DNA of 64,000 nt from assembly GCF_901000735.1 (NCBI RefSeq), contig NC_081542.1:29046358-29110357 (forward strand), read 5' to 3'. A program made the translations under genes and the position numbers. The DNA comes from Corylus avellana. Lineage: Eukaryota; Streptophyta; Magnoliopsida; Fagales; Betulaceae. Within the stretch, counting starts at the first letter, position 1, and the number at the start of each line of letters is the position of its first letter. Of the stretch, positions 32,999-43,398 are shown piece after piece. The notes below the pieces were generated by a model, which searched no databases, was not told the DNA's origin, and saw only the letters and a program-made list of their open reading frames with translations.

Positions 32999-33690
32999 TG
33001 TTAGGTGTGACTTGCCACCCATCACACGTGGGCCCCACTAGTTCTCTACTCCTTTTGGGTTTAGGAGACTTTTGTCCAAGTTTGTTTTGGAGTCATTCTC
33101 CTATGTGTAATTGGACTCCTTGTTTGACTTATAGTAGAAGTCCTAGACCAACATGTAAAAGGAGAGTTAGAGCTTCTATATAAGGAACAAAGCACAAGGT
33201 GAATTTGTGTGTGCCAAAAACGTGAAGCACCGAAGAGAGGAGAAAAAGAGAGAATTTAAGAGGAGGTACAAGGGCAACAACAATGTTTTCTTCTTGGTGG
33301 TTTTTGGGGAAGCCAGAAACAAGTGATTAGAAGAAAAAGGGTATTGCAGAGTGAGAGAAGAAAATAGAGATCAGCCGCCATCCGTTCCAGCAAAAGAAGA
33401 GTTTGTACATCTGTGTTTTGTATTTTATTTTGGGAATAATCTCTCTTGTGTGATAGTGAGATTTGGGTGTATTGGGGCTTTGGGATCTGAGTGATTTTCT
33501 CTCTACTATTTTTGTACTTCATCTTTTGATAGTGAATTTTCTCCGGGTCGTCTCCGCCAGTGGATGTAGGCTTGTTAAGCCGAACCACTTAAATCTTTGT
33601 GTCGTGCGTAATTGCCTAATCTTTGTTATTCCGCATTCTTCTTATTTTTGCATCTCACGGATCTTGGGAAATATGATTAATTTCCTAACA
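32999..33690 (+). repeat. 3' LTR of the first copia element
   Basis: 692 bp. It differs from the 5' LTR by several indels and scattered substitutions, mainly in the middle third. The right neighbour is not the GATGG expected from the left side. Confidence 0.92.
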
Positions 33691-33809
33691 AAAATAATAA
33701 CTCTAACAATAATCAAGCTACCCAAAATTACAATCAAAATAAAATAAAAGAAGGAGTAGATTGACTCCATTGACGGGATGCTCATACGGGTGAACTCCCG
33801 AGAGAGACA
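33691..33809. other. Short contig end of unknown origin
   Basis: About 119 bp of A-rich and then mixed sequence between the 3' LTR and the gap. It matches neither PMM nor any other part of the window that I could see, so it is presumably the flank of a different copia insertion. Confidence 0.5.
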
Positions 33810-33909
33810 NNNNNNNNNNNNNNNNNNNNNNNNNNNNNNNNNNNNNNNNNNNNNNNNNNNNNNNNNNNNNNNNNNNNNNNNNNNNNNNNNNNNNNNNNNN
33901 NNNNNNNNN
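33810..33909. other. Assembly gap, 100 N
   Basis: Exactly 100 unknown bases, the usual placeholder for a gap of unknown size. Order and orientation across it are not proved by the sequence. Confidence 0.98.
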
Positions 33910-34028
33910 GATCGGCCAGGGGGTGGCTCCTTATCTAAGTGGTCTTGTAATTTGAATATTTTTGTTATTAACTATTAAGAATATTGGTTGTTAGAATTTA
34001 AACATTTAACTGGAGAATTTGACTCAAT

Positions 34029-34335
34029 TCTAAGCTCAATTCATCATTGTATTTAAGTACCAATGATTAGAAAAAGAAGAAAAAATAGAAAAAAGTACTC
34101 GTTCATTACACGGTGCCAAAAAAAAAAAAAAAAGCAATTCTAAGCTCAATTCATCATTGTATTTAAGTACTAATGATTAGAAAAAGAAGAAAAAATAGAA
34201 AAAAGTACCCGTTCATTACACGGTGCAAAAAAAAAAAAAAACAATTCTAAGCTCAATTCATCATTGTATTTAAGTACTAATGATTAGAAAAAGAAGAAAA
34301 AATAGTAAAAGTACCCATTCATTACACCGTGCAAA
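34029..34335. repeat. Three tandem copies of the about 106-bp unit
   Basis: Units start with TTCTAAGCTCAATTCATC at about 34029, 34138 and 34245, each ending in CATTACAC(G)GTGC and poly-A. The other arm has two units (15515-15733). Confidence 0.88.
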
Positions 34336-34433
34336 AAAATAAAAACTTAAGAAAATTTTTTTTAGTTTAGCAGCCCCTTCAATATGAAAAGGCTGGCTCC
34401 GCCACTGAGTAACAAAAGAGATCCAGACCCAAG

Positions 34434-34665
34434 TAGGGGTATGAGCCAAGCCTGAGCGAGCTTCTCTTGTTTGGGCTCGACTCGTTTAAATTTTACTCTA
34501 ACTGGAGCTCGAGGATGAGCCAACAAATCAAGCTCGAGCTTGAACTCATAATAAGTCGAGCCAAGCCAATTATTTAAACAAATACCAATTCGAACTTTAT
34601 TAGAGTTGCTCCTCGAGCTGAGCCCGAGCTCACTCATGAGGGCTTTCGCTTACTTAACACCCCTA
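34434..34665. mobile_element. hAT-type MITE, mirror copy
   Basis: TAGGGGTATGAGCC at the left and AACACCCCTA at the right, GAGCTCG-rich inside; the counterpart of 15173-15412 with small indels. Flanking 8-mers (GACCCAAG and AACCCAAG) keep the target duplication with one mismatch. Confidence 0.85.
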
Positions 34666-34988
34666 AACCCAAGGCAACAGATTCTCGAGCTTGAAACAAA
34701 CAAAACCCAAATCATACGAAACAGAAAAATACAAAAACATTCAACTAAACATCCTAAACAGACTGTACAAAACCTAATGCCGCGTTTGGCTTCCGAGAAA
34801 ACGGAAGAAAATATAATTAAATATAAACACCAAGAGAAACAAAGAAAGAGAGGTACCGTTTTCGCTTTTTTCGTGCAGAAGAGTTTTGGATCTGAAGACC
34901 AGACTGCTCCCAAAGGCCACATTATATTGTATGAAATCAATTCAACCCCAAAATGATTTTAATTAGAAAAGATCCACATTGACAATAA

Positions 34989-34990
<2 letters not shown>

Positions 34991-35032
<42 letters not shown>
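34991..35032. repeat. TA microsatellite
   Basis: Twenty-one TA units, longer than at the corresponding place of the other arm (14845-14886), where the run is interrupted. Confidence 0.95.
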
Positions 35033-35035
<3 letters not shown>

Positions 35036-38000
35036 AGAAGAGAGAGAGAGTATATATATATACATACAGTTAGAAAGAAAAGAGAGAGAGTACCAGAGAT
35101 GCTCAAGAGAGGGAGAGAGGTGCGCCAGATCGGAGGAGTTGCGGCCGGATCAGAGAGAGGGAGCCGCCGGAGGTGAAAGGGAGAGCTACCGGAGAGAGAG
35201 GGAGCTGCTGGGGAGAGGGAGCCGCCAGAGGTGAGAGAGAGCTTCCGTAGGGAGAGGGACCCCCGCCGGAGGTGAGTGAGGACGTGCTACAGTACATGTC
35301 CCACGGATTGGGGTAGTTTTACTTTTCAGGTTGCAACAATGCACGTCCCCTATTTTTTAGAGTGATCATTTTGTTATTAAAATGACCCTGATTGGAACGT
35401 TTTGTTTAAAAAAATTATTAAAAAAAGAGAAATATTATGGGTATTAATTATTTTATTAATAGAATCTTGTTAAACTGATGTGTAACTCATTTATTGATAT
35501 TCGTTATATTTCTTTTTATTAATTATTTTGTTTCTCTATAATAAATGAATTACACATTAGTTTAATAAACCTTTATTAATAAAAAAGTTAGTACCCTTAG
35601 TATTTTTCATTAAAAAACGTCCCTAAAATATTATTTTTTTTTTTTTTTTTTTTAGTGAATATCTCTGAATTAAGGCTTTTTTTTGGAGTTTAAACAAACG
35701 TTACTATTTGATCAAAAATTCTTATTCACATATGAAGGAAATAATTTTGGAGTAATTGACTCCACATAAACAACCATTCAAAACATGATATAATGTGTAT
35801 TTATTAAGACAAAGAAGGCAAATTACAACAACCATGCGCCCGCTGTGTTCGCTTCTCTCTTCACATGGCAGATTGTCCAGCTTCTGAGTTCTGAGTGATC
35901 CCGCCACCACCTGCCCATAAATCCTCCAGCTAGTCCCTGTTCTTGTACCGCCTGAACTACCTCCACCTACTCATATATTGTTGTTTGATAGGCAGATGGT
36001 GTGGGTTGGGCTCTTAGATGGGCCAGGCCGCTACTTCTTGTTAAGTTGGCGACCTAAAAGGCCTAAAAAGAAAATCAAATGAGAATCCCTTTGTTATTTA
36101 TTTTATAACTTGAGGTCCAAGTTTTGATTCATAATAAATTCGAGACATCCATAAGTTTTTGTGTTAAATACATAATATGATAGTAAAAAAATAATTATGC
36201 TCATTAAAAAAGAAAATTTTCAAAAAATAAATAAATAAATAAAAACTTAAGAGTCTGTTTGGAATTGCGTTTGAGAAATAGAGTTTTTAAGTTAAAAAGA
36301 GCTTTTGGGCAAAAGCTTTATTTTTAAGTCTTTCCTAAAGGTGTTTTTTGATCATTTTTAGGCTTTTTGGTCTCTTAAAAACGCTTTTAATTTTTTTTTA
36401 CCAAACAAGTATTTTTTTCTTCAAACGGACTTTTTGAGTGTTAAAAGTACTTTTAGACCCTTCAAATGCAATCTGAAACAGGCCCTAAGAGTCACCTAAT
36501 TTAAACATATCGATGGTTGTGGATGACTAGATTTTCTTGTAGGAACTCTCTGACCGAGGCGACTATATATGAGCCCCTCTAAATAGAGAGGGGGGCATGC
36601 AGTCAACCCCTAAGAGCAAGGTTCTTCACAATCACCCAGATGAGAGGGGGTGACCACGTCTATTATGAGCTGGCTGCACCCTTTTATTTCTATAAGCTAA
36701 AATTTTTGGAATAAGTGGTGATTTAACTCAAATGAACGAAGTTTTTTTCCAATTATCCAATTCAATTTAGAAAAAGACTTTGCGGCCAAATAATATGCTT
36801 GTGAATGATACATTTAGATCCCCCAACAATTACTTATGTCCATGAACTTTCTCTAATAGCAAAATGTGGGAGTACTAAATAAAAAGAATAATTTCTATAA
36901 GGTCTTTGTACAAATCAAGGTCTTTGTGCCCTCCAATAAGAAGGCGACACATCAGCGTGAAACACTATAACAAAAATATGGTGTTCCACCTAATCTTTTT
37001 TCTAGAATACCTAAAACAAAACACCTTCTAAAATAAACTTTTTATATTTTTCTCCAAAACCACCCAAACCACTAACCTGCCGCCGGAAACAACGCAGGAT
37101 ACTAAAATCTTAAACATAAATATAACCTTCTTCAACAAAAACTAGTGCCTTTACAACGTTAAAAAATAAAAATTAAAAATTTTAAAAAAAAATTTAAAAA
37201 AAAAAAAAAAAACTTATATTAGCCATAGAAATAAAGAGAAATTTCTAATCTGATAAGGAGGGAGAGAGAGGGAGCACCAGTAGTAGAGAAATTTTTTCTC
37301 TGCTACCGGTGTGTGTGTGAGAGAGAGAGGGAGAGGGAGAGGGAGAGGGAGCACCGGCAATAGAGAAAAAAAAAAAAAAAAAAAAAATTTCTCTATTGCC
37401 GCCGGTGAGAGAGAGGGGCACCAGAGAGAGGGAGGAGGAACACCATTCTTACCCGGTGTTTTTTGTACCGAACGGCATCATCTCCGGCTTTCTCTGTACC
37501 AGCCAGCATTGTATCCGGCATTGTCTCTGGCGGCAGGTTAGTGGCTGAAGTGGTTTTGGAGAAAAATATGAAAATTTTATTTTAAAAGGTGTTTTGTTTT
37601 AGGTATTCTAAAAAAAAAAATTATGTGAAATACCATATTTTTGTTATAGTGTTTTACGTTGATGTGTCGCCTTCTTATTGGAGAGCACAAAAACCTTAAT
37701 TTATGCCAAAACCCTATAAAAATTATTCTCAAAACTAGAATATGAGGCATGCAGAAAACGTATCGTGATTTTAAGTGATATGACGTGGAACTCGATAAAA
37801 AAACTGGACAAAACCTTGACAAAAATACGAAGTTGATTTTTTGTTTAACGATACATACCATTTATAACACTTTTTAAATTATGCCATTATTCTCTTCTAT
37901 GATTACAAAGGACACACAGTTTATGTCACGCTCAGTCGCTCTCTTCTCTCTGCCCTCTGTCTCTTATTTTTTTATTTTATTTTTTATTATTATTATTATT

Positions 38001-41000
38001 TTTTTCTCTTATTCTTAACTCTCCTGCTTTCTACATTTGTCAATTTTTTTTTTGTTTTTTTGTTTTGTTTTTCTAAGCCAATATATTTTTTTTAACCAGC
38101 CCCATTAAATGAGCATTTACTTTTACCTGCTACAAAAAAATGTGCCAGGGGTATGTCACTTTGTATCTCTTCTTTACGATCTGGGAAAATTATTATTTCT
38201 TCAGTCAAGTATCAACTTTTCATTATGATTTTATCAAACTACCTTTTTGGGTTATTAAAAACTTTTTTTTGCCGGTCAAGGCTGTTAAGTCGGACAGTCA
38301 ACCGTATTGTTCATGATACTATTCACAGCATAGGTATTGTTCACGACACTGTTCACAAGGTTGACCGTCTGACTTAACGACCTTGACTGACGGATGATGA
38401 ATTTTGGTAACGAAATAATAATTTAATGAGATCGTAATGTAAAATTAGTAGTTAATGGAAGAAAATGATGATCGTGTTATAATTTATGGGGGAATGAATA
38501 ATTTCCCCTTACTTTTTCTTTTTTATATATCATTTTAAAGCAATAATGATTGCTGGCTTTAATACCATCCCCCTGTATCTTATCTCATAAATTATTTAAG
38601 CCGAAGAAATACCAATTGACAATATCATTTCTTTCTTGGTTTTGTAGAGGACAATATCTTTTAATTTTAAGGTAAAAATTTCTAAACTTTATTATCACTT
38701 TAAAGTGATAATAAAGTTATTGCCCATTTAGCAATCTAGTAAAAATGGTGGCGTAATGCACATTTTAAAAAATGAAAATAATATGATTAGGTTGGGACAA
38801 ATATTTTTGGTTACGGTCCAAATGTTAGAAATTGGATGGACAACGCCCTTCGGGTGTGGGTTCATTAGAGGAGGAGTCAAATCTGGAATTTAGACCAACT
38901 AGGTGACGGCTACCAAGGCACTATAAGCCTACAAAAGACTCGAGCCTAAAATCTCACAAGATAAGAAAATCCATATGAATACAATCAATAGTCATCATGT
39001 TTAGTTGCAATAATAATCATAACTTCAATCATGACAATAATTGTAATTTCATTAGTAATGATAGATATAGATTTCATGGTAATGATAATAACTATTTTCT
39101 GTTGTGACAGTAGTTGTAGATTCAACAATAACAATATCGATGAGTTTAATAGTGATAACAATGTTGCGTTCAACAATAATAGTAGTTATTGTCCAATGGA
39201 AACAATAATTACGTGTTCAACAGTAATTATATGTTCAGTAGTAATTCCCTAGGGGTGGCTCGCAAATCACCTCCAACTCCTATGGTGTGGCTTCAAGCCA
39301 ACCCTATGGGATTTGGGGGTGGTTGATTGTCATCTCATAGGTGGCCGTGGTAGTTTTCTGCTGGCCATCGCTTCAATTTTTTTTTTCTTCTTTATTTTTT
39401 TATTTTTTTTAGAGATTTGATTTTTTTAATTAAATTATTATTTTAATAATGTGGTAAAAATGCTGACATGGCACTAACGAACGTCACAATTTCAAACGAA
39501 AAACCAATCGAATGATCTATTTCACATTTCTGAAGAACTTATGCAGTTAATTTTTTTTTTTTTTTACAAAAAAAAAAAATAAAAAAAAATGAGCTGTGAT
39601 GTGTTTTGACGCATTCACTCAAGGATTTATACCAAAAATTCCCAAGAAATTAATTTATCAACTCTAGACAGCTTTTGTCCCAAAAACTGTTTCATTCAGG
39701 AGAATTTTATCCTAGTACATGGGATTTTTCATTCCTTAAGAAAGGAAAAGAAAGAAAAAGGCATATAATAAAATAGAATGGGATTTTATCCTCAAAAGTA
39801 CTAGAATGTTTTGGGTGTAACCCTACCTAGATCAAGTGAGTTGCATGCAGGATGTTCTCGTTCAAATTGTAGTTTCAAAGTATTTAAAACGTGGTGTCCT
39901 ATATATGTGGCACGTTCGAACCGTGTTGAAACATGTTTTTTCACTCTAACGAGTTGCCTCGTCTGAATGCGACACCTGATTCAAAACTCTGTTTTTCTTA
40001 CATTCCAAACACATCTCACCTAGGCATTCCTTTTATTGCCTTAATATTGCTCTCAAAATTGTTAACATGTTTTAATTTATTTACAACTTCCAGTTTGATC
40101 TAGGCTCAAAGAGATTCTATTCTTGATGTTTGCTCCTACGTGCATCAGAACAGGAAATAGTTGAGCATCTTTTTCTCTCATGCCCTTTGGCTCTCCTTAT
40201 TTGGAGGAAACCCCCTTGGCCCTTGAATATTTCAGTTTTCTCAAATAGATCAATACAAGTATACAAGATTGGATTAGAATCATGATTAATTTTAGTCTCC
40301 AAGAGATAGGGTGCAATGATTATTTTAGGGTTATTTTTGTCTTTTTGTTGGCATTGGGACATTGTCAATTTTTTGATAATTTGAGGGAGACATTTTCTTA
40401 ATTGAAAGTTTGAAAGCAACATTGTCATTTTGGTAGTAGTTTGAAAGTGGTATGTGGACTTTGCTTAAAAATTTAGGATAGTTGGATCTACGTTTTCTGC
40501 CATATTCAATTGTATCTCCTCATAAGCATATCGAGATCGGGTGCGATTAATTGAGTTATGTAATCAGGTTGTGACTGTCTAATAAGCAATACGGACAACT
40601 AATTGCATCGTATTCAAATCCACCATTAGCCTCCCTCATAAGCGTATCGAGATTGGGTGCGATTAATTGAGTTATGTAATCAAGTTGTGACTGTATAATA
40701 AGCACTACGGACAACTAATTGCATCGTGTTGAAATCCACCACTAGCCTCCCTCCAAAATCCTGTAAAACCCCTCCATGGTGTGTGTTCCATGGCGGAGCC
40801 ATGTTATTCTTTGGGGGGTGCCCAACGATTTTTTTTTTTAAAAAAAAAAAATTGCTTTGCAGACATTCCATAGCCTCCATCTCTTATTCTCTCCCTCTCG
40901 GAGCACCTCTCCATAACTTTGGTTGCTTTTGGGTCTGGCGGGGTTCTTAGAAAAAATCGAAATCAAGGTGAGTCACAGCCCTAATTTCCTAAACTTTTGT

Positions 41001-41722
41001 AATCCTCTGTTTTTTCTCTGTTTACTTGATATTTCTTGTTGATTTTCATTAATAAATTTGTGCAGTAGTCTGTCTGTATATATCATTATATTTCATGTTT
41101 ATGCTAAAAGTCTCAAAATGTTTACAGTTCTACAATGTATTCACTTCAACTGAGAAGCTGTGTTGAAATTAATTTGAAGACAGAGAAGAAGAAGGAAGAG
41201 TTTACACAGCCACAGATATGGATTTTTGATTTCCATCTGGGCTAGTTACTGCTGTTAGCACTGGCTGTTAGTTAAAATTCATATTGATATTGATTGAATG
41301 GATTGACTTATTTTAAAAAATTATTGTCATCAATGGATTGATCTAAAAATATTTTTTCTTTTCTTAATTAGCTTGGTCTATCTCAAATATGTACCATGCG
41401 AGATAACATGTGGGACAAACCAAAAATTCTCATCCTTTTATCTTTCATGATGTTGTACATGGAATTAAAAATACAGAATCTCAAACAAGCAGAAAATTAT
41501 AGAATAGAAAAATAGATCAATTACACATAATACTAAGATTTAAGTGGTTCGACTTAACAAGCCTACATCTACTGGCAGAGACGACATGGAGAAAATTCAC
41601 TATTAAAAGATGGAGTACAAAAGATAACGGAAAGAAAATCACTCAAAACCCAAAGTTTCAATACACTCAAATTCCACTCTCACATAAAAGAGAAAAATAC
41701 AAAAGAGAGAAAAAATTAACAA

Positions 41723-41822
41723 NNNNNNNNNNNNNNNNNNNNNNNNNNNNNNNNNNNNNNNNNNNNNNNNNNNNNNNNNNNNNNNNNNNNNNNNNNNNNN
41801 NNNNNNNNNNNNNNNNNNNNNN
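41723..41822. other. Assembly gap, 100 N
   Basis: Second placeholder gap; separates the inverted-arm contig from a short contig with unrelated content. Confidence 0.98.
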
Positions 41823-42282
41823 AGTGTCTTACTGAAATTGCACTATCTATATTTATGGTACAGGCCAGTGTCGTGAATTAGACAGCTTTGTGATTGACCA
41901 CAATCAAGAGCTCCTTAAAACAATGTCCGCAAAAAAATGTAAACAAAATTTTTCTTGGCTCATACGAGCTGCATGCCATCAGTGTATCAGGTTCTGCAAC
42001 TCCCAATTTCTGGCAGTTGGCACAATCCTTCCCGCATTTATCTACAGCTTCAACTTCCCACCCCCACTCTCTAATTCCAAGCAGCATAATGCTTTTGAAA
42101 CTATTTGGTACTACTCTATGGACAATGACAATTTCAAACATTGACTACAAGAATTTCAATGGATTTTTTCAAACAAATACACGACTTTGCGAATAGCTGT
42201 ACCGTTAAGAATACCAAAAAGAAGAAAAAAAAGTGATTGAGAAAAAAGAATCACAATTCAAATCAGAGTGTATGTTGGGTCA
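41823..42282. other. Unassigned contig end
   Basis: An 87-codon minus-strand frame (42141-41878) contains a short Cys-rich stretch (KCGKDCANCQKLG), faintly like the tail of wall-associated-kinase galacturonan-binding domains, but too weak to name. Nothing else is recognised. Confidence 0.35.
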
Positions 42283-42591
42283 TCATCTCAACCGAGAACA
42301 CTTTCTCATACTTGTCCCAGGCAATCTAGAACTTCTCAGCAATATTTTTGCAGTCCAATCCAATGAGAAGTGAGTCAGGTTGTTGACATGCTCCAATAGT
42401 ATGACTCCAAAGCTATATACATCGCACCTGCATATTGAATTATATGATGCAATTATGAAAAAACTCCATGGAGGGTCCAAAACAAAACACTAAAAATATC
42501 AGTAGGAGAGAAAAAAAAATGTGTGTTGGGGGGGGGCTTACTTTTCATCTGCAGGTTCGTTTCTTAGCACTTCTGGGGCCATCCACTCAGC
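42283..42591 (-). pseudogene. Raf-like protein kinase fragment (two exons)
   Basis: On the minus strand, exon 42591-42542 reads AEWMAPEVLRNEPADEK and, after a GT-AG intron, the exon starting at 42427 continues CDVYSFGVILLE. These are kinase subdomains VIII (APE) and IX (DVYSFGV) of the Raf-like MAPKKK type (CTR1/EDR1-like wording WMAPEVLRNEP). After LLE the reading (HVNNLTHFSLDW...) is not kinase-like and stops. The rest of the lobe was not found, so this is a broken or captured gene piece in a 1.5-kb contig. Confidence 0.75.
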
Positions 42592-42876
42592 CTGAAGCAT
42601 GCAATGCAAACATGAACTTATTCGATACGTAGGTCTAATGGTTGCAGAACTTTCAATCAAAGACACATACAAACAAGTCAATCATCACGAAATGAAAACA
42701 TTTTGCATGCAATGCATGAATAGCCATATCGCAGGGCAGATGATTACAATATTCATTAATTATTTTCGCATATTCTCCTTTTAGTACTGTCGCAGATAAC
42801 CAAGTTACTTTAACGGAACTAAACCCAAAGTTCAAGAGCAATAGCACCAAAAACCATTGGAATAACTAACCTTTTA

Positions 42877-43298
42877 GAGAATAACTTATATGTGGAGGTT
42901 GCACAAAAGTGACTTTTTGTTCCCACCATTCAAAGAGTGACAACTAAGCTTATTTCAAATTAGAAAAAAAGTTTGAATGCACTAGATTATACCATTCTAT
43001 TGTTAAACCCAAACCCTTATTTTCCCCTGTTATTCCTATTCTTTTATAAGGCAAACAACAACCACCCACTGCTGCCACACATCAGCCCACTACCGCCATA
43101 CATCAGCCCACTGCCGCCACACACAGGCAGATTTCCACCACCGGTAAGTGATATTTTTTTTTTCTCTAACTCTCCATTTTGTTCCCCAGTCTTTCCCGTT
43201 AACCTTACGGACAACTTTTCTTGTAAATCAAAGAACTTTGCTTTCCATCTGAAAAGTAGTTGCTTGCCTGTATTTGTGGGATTGCGGGGATCAGAGGT
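42877..43298 (+). mobile_element. Second MULE copy, 5' end only
   Basis: Starts GAGAATAACTTATATGTGG and follows the first 420 bp of the element at 51576 with scattered differences (for example TTGTTCCCACCATTC for TTGTGCCCAGCACTC in the inverted repeat) and three rather than four copies of the CCCACTGCCGCCACACATCAG minisatellite. Cut by the gap at 43299, shortly before the transposase region would begin. The differences show it is a separate insertion or allele. Confidence 0.85.
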
Positions 43299-43398
43299 NN
43301 NNNNNNNNNNNNNNNNNNNNNNNNNNNNNNNNNNNNNNNNNNNNNNNNNNNNNNNNNNNNNNNNNNNNNNNNNNNNNNNNNNNNNNNNNNNNNNNNNN
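43299..43398. other. Assembly gap, 100 N
   Basis: Third placeholder gap. The contig to its right begins with sequence also present at 26837. Confidence 0.98.

Larger units (their letters stand above)
29540..33690 (+). mobile_element. Ty1/copia element lacking reverse transcriptase and RNase H
   Basis: A 4151-bp element with LTRs at 29540-30241 and 32999-33690, both TGTTAGG...CCTAACA. The primer-binding site TGGTATCAGAGC (30244-30255) matches initiator tRNA-Met, and the purine-rich AAGGTGGAGAT touches the 3' LTR. The coding order gag, protease, integrase is that of Ty1/copia. After the first few residues of the reverse-transcriptase domain the frame jumps to a KFKRRLDL-type end, so the RT and RNase H are gone. 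The left flank ends with GATGG but the right flank begins AAAATAATAA, so there is no target duplication. The two LTRs differ at many positions (a few percent by eye), far more than those of the relative at 46102. A recombinant element or an assembly chimera is likely. Confidence 0.93.
33910..41722 (-). repeat. Right arm of the inverted duplication, an entire contig
   Basis: From its first base (GATCGGCCAGGGGGTGGCTC) to its last this contig is the reverse complement of 8155-15829, with scattered differences. It carries mirror copies of all small elements described for the left arm: hAT MITE 34434-34665, fold-back about 35395-35630, PIF-like element about 36243-36480, long-TIR MITE about 36889-37732, fold-back about 38140-38510, tandem 116-bp repeat about 40495-40750 and LTR remnant about 41500-41690. 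No gene. Because gaps bound it on both sides, its inverted placement is not secured. Confidence 0.94.

Noticed and set aside
41878..42141. Cys-rich frame that could be a wall-associated-kinase tail domain
   Set aside because: Only a few cysteines match and the spacing is not right; too weak for a call.
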